From contig JAOWCC010000936.1 of the NCBI GenBank assembly GCA_030867875.1, positions 75,363,032 to 75,427,031 on the forward strand: a DNA stretch of 64,000 bases, written 5' to 3'. Within the stretch, counting starts at the first letter, position 1. The number at the start of each line of letters is the position of its first letter. Positions 11,152-22,973 of the stretch are shown here, piece after piece. This stretch comes from Actinernus sp. WN-2022. Lineage: Eukaryota; Cnidaria; Anthozoa; Actiniaria; Actinernidae. The notes under the pieces were generated by a model. The model was not told the DNA's origin, made no database searches, and saw only the letters and a list, made by a program, of their open reading frames with translations. Both the position numbers and the translations under genes were made by a program.

Positions 11152-12304
11152 CTATTCGCCCTTGTCCTGTACTGCCTATAGTAGCTGTCCGTACAGAGAA
11201 ACTATACTGATCTGGGCGCTTAGAAGGATCCTCTAAAAGGCAACTTCTGTAAATGTATCGTAGTGAAAAATCACGAACGATGTACGATATGCGCCTGACC
11301 GTATAGCCAAATGAAAAAATATCACTTTTGCAGCTTTGTCTTTCTCCTACGTTCAGTTATGATGCAATAAAAGCGAATGCTAGATGATCTCTTTCCGTAG
11401 GCAATGCCAGTTTGGCCTCATGGATCAAACACGCTTTACCAAAGTCTATCAGTACTGGCACTACTGGACCATCTACTTTCAGCGTTCAACAACAATATTA
11501 TTCTCTTTCATGTCGTTGTGAAGGACTGCAGCATCAAGGTGCAAGTATCTTATTGCATCGCAAATTTCGGCCATGGTTTTCAACCATTGTTTCAGAATAT
11601 TTTGCGCAGCCGCTCTTGCCAGCGTTACAGACTCCTCGTTCAAACCATGGAATTTGGTGATAACATGCGCCACTTTTCCTTGCCATGCTATCCCAACAAA
11701 AATTTGAATGTTCGGATGTCGCAGATTTCGAAGAATCATGGCCTCCTCAAAGTTGTTCTTCGACCAACGGTTAATTCTCTTGACTACCACGCATGTTTCC
11801 CCATAGAAACCTAAATGGCACACTCCGTAGCTCCCTTTGCCCACATCTTTTTTAACAATCTTGATATCGTCCATTTTAACCACTGGCATGTTGCTTTTAT
11901 CACTTTTCATCCAATTGTTATAGAATACAACCGCGTGTCGGTGTGCTTTATCAGTACTATCCCTGCTCGCTTTCACATTAACATCGGCGTCCTCTCTCTA
12001 CAGCTTACCACTTTATATATTACACTCTCTCTGTTGAATTGTTTCGGCAACTTTTGCAACTTCGGACGGCATTGGATTTCTTGAAGGCTGATCGGCTGCA
12101 GATACTGATTCCGGAATCTCTGACTCCGGTTTCATCGTAGTTACAGGGCTGTTGTTGCTGATTTCTTTCACTGCATTTAACACCTGCTCGCTAGTCGTCA
12201 GTTTCCCTGTTTTCTGGCCTTTTTCCATGTTTCTTTTTTAGTTTTCTTCTCAGTTTCGAGCGTTTTCTCTTCTCTTCGATAGAATGCTTCCGAAATTTGC
12301 CCAT
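11152..12304 (-). pseudogene. protein kinase (TKL/Tyr-like fold), copy A, inactivated
   Basis: Reading on the minus strand from an ATG at 12304 there is a lysine/arginine-rich N-terminus, a Ser/Pro/Glu-rich linker, and a kinase domain. The domain shows a glycine loop GKGSYG, VVVKRI with the ATP-binding lysine, an alpha-C stretch EEAMILRNLRHPNI, a catalytic loop LHNDMKENN (HND instead of HRD, with D, K and N kept), and DFGKA. It is broken in at least three ways: a 2-base deletion relative to copy B in the N-terminal part (near 12196), an insertion with stops near 12010-12040, and a nonsense change just after the catalytic loop at about 11479 (TGA where copy B has GGA). The C-lobe after that is still recognisable down to the stop at 11152. 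Substrate unknown. Confidence 0.85.
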
Positions 12305-13148
12305 CTCTCCCACATGTACTTACCCTGGGTATACTCGAGTGTTAAGATTAAGCGCGTTTTGCCGGCGCGGTAGCTAGAAATTTCTGAAAAGCACGACGCG
12401 GTATCATGTCATCCGGCAGTAATTCCCTTGTGAATTACCGAAGTTGCTTTCGCACGACTTTTAATAATTGATTTTAAATTGAGTTGTTGTCATTGTTTGT
12501 TAGAGTTTATAGACCGCTTTGAAAAACACTGCATTGTTTAACTCTCACACAATATTTTAAACTAATCACTTTTGATTGGGCTAAGGCGGATCATTATTGT
12601 ATTTTCGTTTCCTGAACTGAATACTTTGATGTTCGGCGACAGTGTAAAACTTTATTAAACTGAAGCACCAAGCTCTGAGCGTTCGAGTAGCGGTCAGTTA
12701 AATACTTTGATACCCGGCTCGTGCAAACATAGCCATGCCCAGTTTTTAGCAAGTTGTAGTTTTTGCCATAAGAAATTTAAAACAGGCAGTCTCTCTCATA
12801 GCACTTGGTCTTCAGTCACCCACACATTACACAAGATACAATTTTTTCGTTATAAATCTGTTTTCAGATCGTTTCTTTTGGCACAACAAACCCGTATGAT
12901 CTGAGATCATGAATCCAATTTTGGATTCTCCAACAGAAACACCCAAAGATAACGGTCACGCGAAATGCAGAATAACAAAACGCGTGCATAACGGGCCATT
13001 AAAAAAAACAAGCGCGAAATTTCGTATAAAATTAAAAATTGATATACTTTAGAATGCTTCAGTGTTATTCTGCATTTTTCGATCGCGCACTCTTCGTTTT
13101 CGTCATTTGACTTTCCGTTATCCGTTTAACCTGAAGGAGGCAATATTC
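12305..13148. repeat. noncoding flank shared, inverted, with copy B
   Basis: This stretch matches 24778-25844 in inverted orientation, including GGATTCTCCAACAGAAACAC and the TGCAGAATAACA blocks. It therefore belongs to an inverted segmental duplication that carries the kinase. Open frames of 60-70 codons here are not convincing. Copy B has an extra 254-bp insertion that is absent here. Confidence 0.85.
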
Positions 13149-13168
13149 CTGAAACCAGTCGGTGAAGC

Positions 13169-13621
13169 TACTACCATTTGCAAGCTACCGTTAAGCGTGA
13201 ACCTTTTTCCGCGTTCGTTTATGTTTGAAACTAGACGTCTGTCGTGCCAAACCTGTGCAATTCGTCGGCAAACTAATTAGTTTCAACCTTGATGTTGAAA
13301 ACCTTTGATATGTCTTCTACCGTCGTGCAACTCAGATTATGCCAAGAGACAGTTATTGTCTTGCATCTCTCATAATTCTGAGCGTCCAAAACTTTAACTT
13401 GAACCGACATTTATATGATTTAGCGCGTAGCGCGAAGGAAAATCTAGCTGAAAAGTTTCCAAACCTGAATCCCACTCCCTGAAACGTGAAGGCGGGACAT
13501 GTCAAAGGTTGTCACAATCGCGGTTAAATTGCAAAGGTTTGTGCCGCCAAACGTCTAGGTTTCAAACATAAACGAACGCGGAAAAAGGTTCACGCTTAAC
13601 GGTAGCTTGCAAATGGTAGTA
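13169..13621. mobile_element. Tc1/mariner-like MITE (element 13171-13619)
   Basis: Terminal inverted repeats of about 95 bp starting CTACCATTTGCAAGCTACCG and ending in the complementary sequence, flanked by TA on both sides. The other arm of the foldback (near 19015) reads straight through with a single TA, a natural empty site. No coding capacity. Confidence 0.8.
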
Positions 13622-14584
13622 ACACAAATATTAACGATTATATAGTCATACGCACCGAATTATTTCATGTTTTGCGTGGCTCCGAAGCCCGGTCCTCAAT
13701 AGAGACATAAGTATAAGCAACATACGCAGGTGTCGTAGTCATTATTAATTACGAAACTGAGTCAGCATGAAAAAAAAAATACCTTGAGAATAAAAAAAGA
13801 CATCAAAAAGGAGAACTGTATTTGAACTTCTTCTAATACTTCAGCAATATTGAAATAGCTTCGTAATTCAGCAGTTTCGTCCATCGAATATAAAACTACA
13901 GTATGGTTCAGTCTGTTACGCTGCTGATCTAACTTTTGTCAGAAGTTCTTGAAAAGTTGTTCTTTCAGTATTAAATCATTTATTTAATATTGATTATGAT
14001 TCTAATATGTTAATCGTATCTGGCTTTCTACATTATTCTGTCAATGTGTACTGAATGTTTTTTTTTCAAACATAGCAACATCTTGAACATCAACTGGCCA
14101 AAGCTCCTCCTGGGTGTTTAGTCTAAAAAGGTTATTAGTCTAAAAAGGTGTTCTGTAAAACAGGTGAAACCGTTTGGTTAGGATATCATTAATTACTAAA
14201 CAGACATGTCTTTTCTCTGTTTATGAATAACTAATGTTATGAAAACTATAGCGTTTGCACAAACATAGCTCTCGATCTTTTCATTGTAAGCAAATGACTC
14301 AATATAAAAATTTTTTTACCGAGTCGCGCTTGTGTTTTAAAACCTGGCACATATTTTTATAAGGAAGAGAAAAAGAGGACTGGCTTTATAGGAATATTTA
14401 TTTTGTTAATCACTGAAATACGTACTAAAGCTGGTCAGGGACGAGTGAAACATTCAAAGGACAATTAATCTACAAAACACAGCGTGTGTTTTGACACTTT
14501 CCGATTGTGACATTGCCATCATAAATTAAACAACACAATTAAACATTTCGAGATATAAACTGCCATATTTTGGATTAGTTTTGG

Positions 14585-15139
14585 CCTGTGCTTTAGCCTG
14601 CTTACAGGCTCTCAGGTTTTTTCGGAAATATTAGTTTTCGGGTTGGGTGGAAATGTTGGGTTACCTGTGGGCCGAGCGAGGCCCGGACCCGAGCGAGGCG
14701 GAGGCGATAACCCAAGCCCCACACCGCGGCAAAACGTTACGCGCATGCGTATTTGCTATTTCTTGTCGGCGCGCGGCCGCCCCCAGTTTCCCGCGAAAAC
14801 TGAAATGAAACAACAGGCACATACCCGTAATTTTAAAATTTCTGCTTAAAAGTATCTATATGTGAACTGTTTTGTCAAAAAATAAGAAAACTACTTAAAA
14901 GCTAAGCCTAAGACTTTAACAGGTTGAAGTTTTCTTAATTTGTAATTCACTGTGAGCTTACTAAGTTATAAAATTATTTACTAAAAAAGTTGAAACCCTC
15001 GGTAATTTGTATTTGATAGCAGAGTCTTCGTTCTTTTGGCCAGCGGAGCATACCGTTTTGCCGCGGTGTACCCAAGCCCGACCCGAAAACTAACATTTCC
15101 GGAAAAAACCGAGAGCCTGTAAGCAGGCTACCTGTGCTT
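14585..15139. mobile_element. MULE-type foldback element (14594-15130) hosting a second MITE
   Basis: Inverted ends of about 54 bp start TAGCCTGCTTACAGGCTCTC and end in its complement, with the 9-bp direct repeat CCTGTGCTT on both sides (14585-14593 and 15131-15139). The central part is occupied by the MITE at 14720-15070. The right arm of the big foldback lacks it (near 17415). Nine-base duplications again point to Mutator-like transposition. Confidence 0.85.
14711..15079. mobile_element. MULE-type MITE, copy 2 (element 14720-15070)
   Basis: Almost the same 350-bp sequence as at 6576-6925, starting CACACCGCGGCAAAACG. Its 9-bp target duplication is CCCAAGCCC (14711-14719 and 15071-15079); the last base of the element is A where copy 1 has G. 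It is nested inside the element at 14594-15130, so it arrived later. Confidence 0.88.
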
Positions 15140-15844
15140 GAAACACACAAATGCACGACTTTGTAGGATTCCTACATTTAAACCTCTAACGGTCCACTCT
15201 AATTTAGTGCTACGCAAATAAGCACGTTTTTTAAGTTAATGAAAAGCTTGGAATTGCTGCAATATTTAACGACAATATTATGCCGATGTTTATTATATTC
15301 ATTATATTTATGAATTAGAATCGTGTTTTTTCCCCATCAGATATCAGATATAATCTTGTGGCTATATAATTCTCAGTCCTTTTAAGACCCTCTACTCGGT
15401 TGTTTATCTCTATTATGAGTTATCAATTCCGTACTGTCAGACTAAGTGACGTAAAGCACCTACTCAATTGCTTAATTGATCTTATATTCAAAGGACTATA
15501 AAGGAGTTTAAAGGAGTTTTAGAATAATAATTGTTATAACTGCATGGGTTCGTACAATGTAATAATAGGGTTCGTATTGCATTAGTATTTGAGTTCATGA
15601 GTTTTTCAAGTTTGCATTTCAACTGTATTCTTTTTAATTTGAGTCAGGCAACTGCACTTTACCGATTGTAGAACACATTGTATGTGTAGTACATTTGTAG
15701 ATCCATGGCTAGATCAAGTTAATATGATTCAAGTGCCAGATAAATGTAGGTCCAAAAGAGATCCAAAGTTTTGTATGTCTAATAGTTGTTCTCTCTTTAA
15801 TCTTTAATAAGAATAAATACAAAAGACAACTAGAGTTATTCAAA

Positions 15845-15945
15845 GATATATGTTGTGGGGCAATTTTGAACACCGGGGCAGATATTTTTGAACTGGGGCA
15901 GATACTTTTGAACTGGGGCAAATATGTTTGAACTGGAACAATTAT
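15845..15945. repeat. 21-bp minisatellite, left arm
   Basis: About four units of TTTTGAACTGGGGCAGATAC type. The same array, inverted, stands at 16897-17000 in the other arm, so it predates or was copied with the palindrome. The apparent peptides it encodes in both arms are repeat artefacts. Confidence 0.75.
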
Positions 15946-16074
15946 CAATATTTAGTTTTTTGGTGGGTTCAAAAGAAAAAAAAATTCACCCTCCCCAGGA
16001 AAAAAAAAATTCACCATATCCTCCTTTCCTTCTCTCCCTTTCCTTATACTTACACTTACCTTTCATTCAGATGT

Positions 16075-16180
16075 AATACCAACGTACCGAACTCGGCGGG
16101 ATTCGAACTCACCGGGATTCTGCCTTGACACGCCCAGTTTTCCACTGACTAACGCACTGCGCCACACAAGCGCTTGTTGA
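16075..16180 (-). repeat. tRNA-like sequence (tRNA pseudogene or SINE head)
   Basis: On the minus strand a box A-like TGGCGCAGTGCG and a box B-like GTTCGAATCCC are spaced by an extra-long middle, as in a class II (Leu/Ser-type) tRNA. The stems are not well kept, so a working tRNA is unlikely. It lies in the loop of the big foldback. Confidence 0.55.
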
Positions 16181-16581
16181 TTTCACCACCACCGTTTATT
16201 CAATAAGTGACTAATCGTCGAAACATTATGCGCGCATGCGTACTGCTAACAAAATCGGACTTCGAAACATCTTTAGAAAATATGACATCGGCGATATTAA
16301 AACCCGGACGAAACTTTAATACAGATGAACTTTGTGTTGACTGCATTTTATGAAAACTGCTGCAACTCAAGGGAAGTAAGAAAGCGGCTAAATCCAGAAA
16401 AATACATCGTTTATAGATGACCAGGTGTACTTTATTACGACGCCACTCGTACTTCGAACCAAACTGTGTCAACCGAACCAAACGGGTAGGGTTCTTTAGG
16501 GCTAATCACTAAACAACACTGTGATATAATGATTCTTAAATGTTTCTGTGAATTAATCCAAACCCTTACCCTACATTTAAA

Positions 16582-16895
16582 AAAACCCTAACCGATCAGT
16601 GAACATAATATCACAGGTAAACAACGGGTTTTTAGAGCTATTTGGTGACTAGAGTTCACAGGTAAACATGTGAGTTTGTCTGTATTGATAAAAATACAAT
16701 AGCTAGCTTACCCCAATATAAAAAAGACCCTAACCGGTCAGTGAACATAATATCATAGGTAAACAACGGGTTTTTAGAGCTAATTGGTGACTAGAGTTCA
16801 CAGGTAAACATGTGAGTTTGTCTGTATTGATCAAAATACAATAGCTTACCCCAACAAAAAGAGACTCTGACCGGTCAGTGAACATAAGCTCACAG
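16582..16895. repeat. tandem repeat, unit about 150 bp, just over two copies
   Basis: The block CCGGTCAGTGAACATAATAT, GTAAACAACGGGTTTTTAG, GTAAACATGTGAGTTTGTCT recurs at about 16590, 16737 and (partial) 16873. It occupies the right side of the foldback loop. No coding sense. Confidence 0.75.
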
Positions 16896-16896
16896 G

Positions 16897-17000
16897 TAAA
16901 CATATTTGCCCCAGTTCAAAAGTATCTGCCCCAGTTCAAAAATATTTGCCCCGGTTCAAAAATATTTGAACCAGTCATCAAAATTGCCCCACAACATATA
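16897..17000. repeat. 21-bp minisatellite, right arm
   Basis: Inverted partner of the array at 15845-15945, with units like TTTGCCCCAGTTCAAAAGTA. Four units. Confidence 0.75.
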
Positions 17001-17995
17001 CATGTAACAATATATAGATTAAACAAAAATATGTTGCATAATTATGTCATGATCCGTCTAACAAATGTTAACTAAAGGAGTTCTAGTAAACCTTGCATAG
17101 GCTGGTTGTTCGAAGCTAACCGTTAGTACAGATTAAGTTAGCCTTGCTTCGAACAGCAGGGCCGGCACGAAGTTTAGAATAATTACTAAATTATTCTAAA
17201 CTTTATAGTCCTTTGAATATATTGATCAATTAAGCAATTGAGTAGGTGCTTTATTTTACGTCACTTAGTCTGACAGTACGGAATTGATAGCTCATAATAG
17301 AGATAAACAACCGAGTAGAGGGTATACAAGATGCAAATGATAAATGAAAAAAGGGTCTTAAAAGGACTGAGAATTATATAGCCACAAGATTATATCTGAT
17401 ATCTGATGGGGAAAAAACTAATCCAAAATGTGGCAGTTTATATCTCGAAATGTTTAATTGTGTTGTTTAATTTATGATGGCAATGTCACAATCGGAAAGT
17501 GTTAAAACACATGCTGTGTTTTGTAGATTAATTGTCCTTTGAATGTTTCACTCGTCCCTGACCAGCTTTAGTACGTATTTCAGTGATTAACAAAATAAAT
17601 ATTCCTGTAAAGCCAGTCCTCTTTTTCTCTTCCTTATAAAAATATGTGCCAGGTTTTAAAACACAAGCGCGACTCGGTAAAAAAAAATTATATTGAGTCA
17701 TTTGCTTACAATGAAAAGATCGAGAGCTATGTTTGTGCAAACACTATAGTCTTCATAACATTAGTTATTCATAAACAGAGAAAAGACATGTCTGTTTAGT
17801 AATTAATGATATCCTAACCAAACGGTTTCACCTGTTTTACAGAACACCTTTTTAGACTAATAACCTTTTTAGACTAAACACCCAGGAGCTTTGGTCAGTT
17901 GATGTTCAAGATGTTGCTATGTTTGAAAAAAAAACATTCAGTACACATTGACAGAATAATGTAGAAAGCCAGATACGATTAACATATTAGAATCA

Positions 17996-18381
17996 TAAGG
18001 CCATCCCTTTTTTATTTTCCGTTTCTCATCGTCCGACCGATCCATTTTTGTGGCTTTTAGTAGAAATAAAAAAAAAATTGGGGGGAGGGGTGGGGGTGAA
18101 GAAACCCTAGAGCAGCTCCTGGAAGCTCATGCTCGAGGGTAGGTTACACAATAGTTTCGGCGGTGCATTTGTAATTCCATGTTTGTAGCGTATACGGACG
18201 ACGACATCGATGGTTTCGTCGTCCATGTTGGTTTGTAACCTCGCCTGTGCAACCGCGCCTTATTAGTTCCAGTCTATCCGCGTATTTTTTATTACAATTT
18301 TTTTTTTCTCATGCGACCGACCGACCCAATTTTTGAAAACCCCACCGATGAGAAACGGGGAAAAAAATAGGGATGGCCTAA
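17996..18381. mobile_element. PIF/Harbinger-like MITE (element 17999-18378)
   Basis: A 380-bp element with ends GGCCATCCCTTTTT and AAAAATAGGGATGGCC, flanked by TAA on both sides (17996-17998 and 18379-18381). A 3-bp TAA duplication with GGCC-type ends suits PIF/Harbinger. It sits in the first of two local copies of a roughly 110-bp block (17888-17998 and 18395-18505), and the second copy is uninterrupted. No transposase. Confidence 0.8.
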
Positions 18382-19039
18382 TCAATATTAAATAGCTTTG
18401 GCCAGTTGATGTTCAAGATGTTGCTATGTTTGAAAAAAAAACATTCAGTACACATTGACAGAATAATGTAGAAAGCCAGATACGATTAACATATTAGAAT
18501 CATAATCAATATTAAATAAATGATTTAATACTGAAAGAACAACTTTTCAAGAACTTCTGACAAAAGTTAGATCAGCAGCGTAACAGACTGAACCATACTG
18601 TAGTTTTATATTCGATGGACGAAACTGCTGAATTACGAAGCTATTTCAATATATTCCTGAAGTATTAGAAGAAGTTCAAATACAGTTCTCCTTTTTGGCT
18701 GCAATCTAGTTCGAGCACTTTTCGTGTCAGGCCTAGCTAACCGTAGTGCTTTGCTTTAGAATTTTACGTTGTATATCAGCTTTGCTGTATAGTCTTCGGA
18801 CTTTTCATTCTTAATCCTTTTTGATGTCTTTTTTTTTATTCTCAAGGTATTTTTTATTTCATGCGGACTCAGTGTTGTAATTAATAATGACTACGACAGT
18901 TGCGTATATCGTATGTTGCTTATACTTATGTCGCTATTGAGGACAGGGCTTCGGAGCCACGCTAAACATGAAATAATTCGGTACGTATGACTATATAATC
19001 GCTAATATTTGTGCTAGCTTTACCGAAGTTTCAGTACTC

Positions 19040-19270
19040 AAGTACATTAAGGCCTGGGTCTGAAGATGGCCACCCCAAATCATCTCTTTCTCTTTGTAAT
19101 ATTTGTCCATACAATTTTGAAAAATATGATGTTTGTCACGACCTTAACAATTACACATGATAGTTTCCATGGAAACATGGAATGTGACCTTTGAACTCAA
19201 ATGAAAAGCATTTATTTTATAGCCTCTTGCATTATGGTAAAGTATTTTCATATACCGGGGATTTTTATGC
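19040..19270. repeat. continuation of the inverted segmental duplication beyond the foldback
   Basis: Matches 24570-24790 in inverted orientation, for example GGCCTGGGTCT, GACCTTAACAATTACACATG and CATTATGGTAAAGT. The match runs just into the 5' edge of the Penelope-like reverse transcriptase region of copy B and then stops. Confidence 0.75.
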
Positions 19271-19274
19271 GTGT

Positions 19275-19444
19275 GAATCAAAGATAGTCCATACTTTATA
19301 AATCCAACGAGGACAATTGAAAATATTATGGGGAAGACTCATTTAGGCTAACGTGAAATTTGATACCTCAAATTTACGACCATTTAATAATATGTTTCTC
19401 TTGTGTCCTCGTTGGATATATAAACTATGGATTATCTCTGATTC
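19275..19444. repeat. imperfect hairpin, arms about 41 bp
   Basis: TCCAACGAGGACA near 19302-19314 pairs with TGTCCTCGTTGGA near 19404-19416; the pairing extends outwards through GAATCAAAGATAGTCCATA and its near complement. Loop about 88 bases. Probably a small foldback element. Confidence 0.65.
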
Positions 19445-19684
19445 ATATACATAAATATAGTAAGAAAATTGGAGGGACCACAGACGAAATGATAAAATAC
19501 CGGATCTCCTCGGGTGTAGGGATCTGGTCAGCAATATATATATAAATAGACAAGAAAGAAAAGGCTGATTCAACGGTAGAGAGTTTTTCTTCCAATATTT
19601 CGATCGGCACGGAAAAAGAGGCTTACAATGTATCCAATAAACTAGAACCTTTACAAAATAATACATGAATTATGAATTGCACAG

Positions 19685-19691
19685 TCTTATG

Positions 19692-19748
<57 letters not shown>

Positions 19749-21104
19749 GTGTACTTATATAGCGCCATATCCATTAAATGCTCTATGGCGCTTTACAATG
19801 TTGAAAAATTAAAAACTAAATACAAAGATCGTTAAAATACATTAAAAACAAAAGAAAAAATATTTACAAATACGTTTCCCTAAAAATATGAGTCTTTAGA
19901 TGAGATTTAAAAATATTTACAGTAGAACTACATCTAAGGTCCAGTGGAAGACCATTCCAAAGTTTTGGGGCAGCAACGGAAAAAGATCTGTCCCCATATG
20001 TCCTCAGATTTGAGGGTGGAACAATTAATAGGTACTTTCTAGCAGACCTTAAGTTGCGATTGGGCACATAAGTATGAAGCATATCATTAATATATGATGG
20101 CGCTAAGCCATTGAGAGCCTTATAGGTAATGAGAAGAAGTTTAAAAATTATTCGTTTCTCTACTGGCAGCCAGTGTAGATCTTTAAGGACTGGCGTTATA
20201 TGGCTAAATTTAGAATTGCGAGTAACAAGCCGAGCCGCGCAGTTCTGAACGCGCTGAAGCCTTTGGATTAGGCTTTTAGGCAACCCATAAAGTACAGAAT
20301 TGCAGTTGTCAAGCCTACATGTAATGAAGGCGTGGACAAGCTTCTCTGTTGATTCCTCTGACAGATAATTTCGAATCTTGCTGATTTTCCTAAGATGGTA
20401 TAGTGCAGACTTACAAACTGATTTAACTTGCATTTCCATTGACAGACAACTATCAAAAACTACTCCTATATTCCTTGCGGCAGCCGATGGCTGTACACTA
20501 CAATTTTCTACTGTTACTGTAATAAAAATTGGACGAGAGCGGTATTTAGAGCTAATCACAAGCAGTTCCGTTTTATCACTATTTAACTTAAGCTTATTGG
20601 ATAACATCCAGTTACAAATTTGTCCAACACAAGCTTCAACTTGACCAGCCGATGATACTTGGTCGTCATTACAAAGGGAGTTGAAGGACATATATAACTG
20701 GATGTCATCCGCGTATAAATGAAATTCATATTATAGCGCCGAACAATATCACCAAGTGGTGAAGTATAAAGTAGGTATAAAGTTGGGCCAAGAACAGACC
20801 CTTAGGGAACTCCACATGTCAGAGGGCGAGTTGTGGACCTTTGACTTCTTATACTAACAAATTGAGATATATTATTAAGGTAAGAGGTAAACCACGATAG
20901 GGCTAAGCCACTTATACCATAACGAGAAGCTAACCTGTTCAATAAAATAGTGTGATCGACAGTATCGAATGCAGCCGATAAATCTAATAGTAACAGTATT
21001 ACAGAACGATTGTTGTCAATTTCATAAAGGATATCGTTAGTTAAAACACATATAGACCAATGATTATGAAAAGAAGGTGGAGAATGACATATAATATGAA
21101 ACAA
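19685..21104 (-). pseudogene. 5'-truncated, dead L2/CR1-like LINE
   Basis: Minus-strand reverse transcriptase of a non-LTR retrotransposon. The palm motifs LLLDLSAAFDTVDHTILL and YADDIQLY are readable, and the C-terminal thumb and tail region runs in a long frame (20691 to 19864). It is broken by a stop in the GVPxGS motif (about 20803) and by a shift between it and the YADD box. The 5' end is lost near 21104. The 3' end has a short hairpin, GCGCCATATCC / CTATGGCGC (19761-19793), followed by a (TTA)n tail at 19691-19749, the arrangement usual for L2-type 3' ends. Function in life: target-primed reverse transcription; this copy cannot move itself. Confidence 0.85.
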
Positions 21105-21150
21105 AAATAATTAAAAATAGTGACGTGATGATGATTGTGAAATACAAGTT

Positions 21151-21480
21151 AAGTTTCATCACGTTTATTCATACCTAGAGGTTCAAGAGTTTGACCTCTA
21201 TCGATAAGATACGCTTCTCGCGCTTTGCGTATACTGTCTCGCTGAGAAAAAACAAGGTCTAGTGGAATTAGCTGCATATCAGTAGGTGAATGATTGTTAG
21301 TTAGAAAATGTTCTGAAACGGCAGTAGGCTTGGATGTGTTAGAAGGATTATCTACTGTACGGCGGTGTTCGTTAAAGCGGTCTTTAAGGCGGCGTTTGGT
21401 TTCTCCGATATATTGAACGTTACAGCGTTTACATTGGACCATGTAAATTAGGTTTTTGGAATTACAGTTAATTATAGCTC
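21151..21480 (-). pseudogene. Penelope-like element: GIY-YIG endonuclease end
   Basis: The C-terminal part of a Penelope-like retroelement. QYIGETKRRLKDRFNEHR is a clear GIY-YIG nuclease core, preceded by the CKRC zinc-type pair. It is separated from the rest of its gene only by the TTAA-type insertion 21485-22969: taking one TTAA as target, the frame passes straight from the linker (HSTGELR) into INCNSKNLIYMVQCKRC. The nuclease would nick target DNA for integration. Confidence 0.85.
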
Positions 21481-22973
21481 TTAAGGTTACCGGATACCTT
21501 CAGGGTGCGTTTCCAGTCTAAATTATGTAGCGCCTCGAGGAAACATCGTAGATAAATCATTCATGTATCATTTTAAAGCTTATAAAATTGGCTACAAGCA
21601 TACGTAAAAAGTTTTTAGTTCTTTGAAAATCTCGAATTTTCCGCGATCCCGTTTCTCCGATCTAGTGAGATGGCTTTCAGAAGCTCCGACTCCGAAAATA
21701 TTTTAAAGTTTTAAAATCTGTTTGCTTTGTCGCATTTCAGAAGAATCGTATTACAAAAGGTGTCGGGGAATTTCAAAATTCGATTTAGTTCAAAAGTTAT
21801 CATGCTCTCCGTGAAAAGGCGAAAAATAATCAGAGTAGATTTGCGGAAAACGCCGTCAAGAACTCTATTTTTAGAATTTTCCAATTCCCCGATACTCTTT
21901 TGTAGCAGAGATATCAATTGACATTTTGTGAAAATTTCAAACAAATCGACTAAATTCCTCTTGAGTGGGAGCTTTTTTAAAACTCTATTTTGGTTGAAAA
22001 TCGAAAGCGTAGAAAATAGCATTTTAGAAAATCTAGCCGTCTGTGAATCTGAAGCCCCGCCTCTCTAACAATTAGCGAGCTCTTGGCCAATCATTTCTCA
22101 TCACAGTTCAACTATCTGTCAAGATTTCCCGCCAATGTTGATTTCCGATCAAAGCTACGCGCCGCATCGAGAAAATGTTAATATAAGCTGGTGGTGGTTC
22201 TAGTTTTCTTGTGTGACTTGAAAAATGAGAAAGACCTTGAGGGACAAAGCCAAGGTGAACACCTAGAGACGCCTTGGATGCCAGCATAGTTAGTAGAGGA
22301 GACAGCGATTTGCAGGCGGCTGAAACAGCACGGCAATAGCGAGCTAAGATCGTGGTGTTGGTTTCAAGCGATTCGGAGTCACCGTCAGACTTTACGTTTC
22401 CATCTAAGCTTTCTTGGAAACAAATATTCTCTCGGCTGGCTCCTATCAATTCTTCATATTCAGATGTGGGCCACTCGGCACTCTGTCTGAAAGTAAAAAT
22501 ACGAACCCTTGTCGGGTTTTACGAGGACTCCTATTTGGCTTTGTAGTCGGCTGCATTATTTGGCCTTGTTTTGCTTTTCTTTTTTCTTTGTTTTCCAAGC
22601 TAAGGGAATCCTGCTTGCTTTTTTGAAGGCATAAGGCCAACAACCGATGGAATTATGGAATCATGTGTGGAAAAACGTTTCTCAATAAACGTAAACATTG
22701 GTATATGAAATAAATTTAATATTATATGCGCCAGCTTTCTTCACACCGTCGTTACGGGCGAGTGAGCACTTGTCATGTGTGTTTATTGATGTGCAGTCAA
22801 TCAAACGAACCTTTTACTTCCTGTCAAAAACTTCCTTTTGGTATTTCTCCGTCAAGATTAATTTTTATTCAACGGAGTTTTTGGTATATGAGATACTACT
22901 ACTAAAACTACATTTCTGTGCGAAAAAATTTTTTTCTCATCTTTTTCGTTTTGAAGGTATCCGGTAACCTTAA
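21481..22973. mobile_element. TTAA-type non-autonomous DNA transposon (21485-22969)
   Basis: A 1485-bp insertion with 17-bp inverted ends GGTTACCGGATACCTTC / GAAGGTATCCGGTAACC and TTAA on both sides (21481-21484, 22970-22973). Removing it with one TTAA restores the Penelope-like reading frame, which proves the boundaries. TTAA targets are used by piggyBac and Kolobok transposons; the ends do not decide between them. Open frames inside (for example minus 21711-22022 and 22108-22449) are not recognisable as transposase. Confidence 0.9.

Larger units (their letters stand above)
13149..19034. mobile_element. giant foldback element, arms about 2 kb
   Basis: Left arm about 13149-15945 and right arm about 16890-19034 are inverted copies at roughly 90% identity by eye, around a loop of about 0.95 kb. 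Left end CTGAAACCAGTCGGTGAAGC; right end reads CTGAAACTTCGGTAAAGC on the minus strand. A candidate 5-bp target duplication is TATTC at 13144-13148 and TACTC at 19035-19039 (one mismatch). Copy B of the surrounding duplication lacks the whole element near 24785. No transposase is visible; open frames in the arms are short and repetitive. Each arm carries later insertions not shared with the other, listed separately. Confidence 0.8.
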
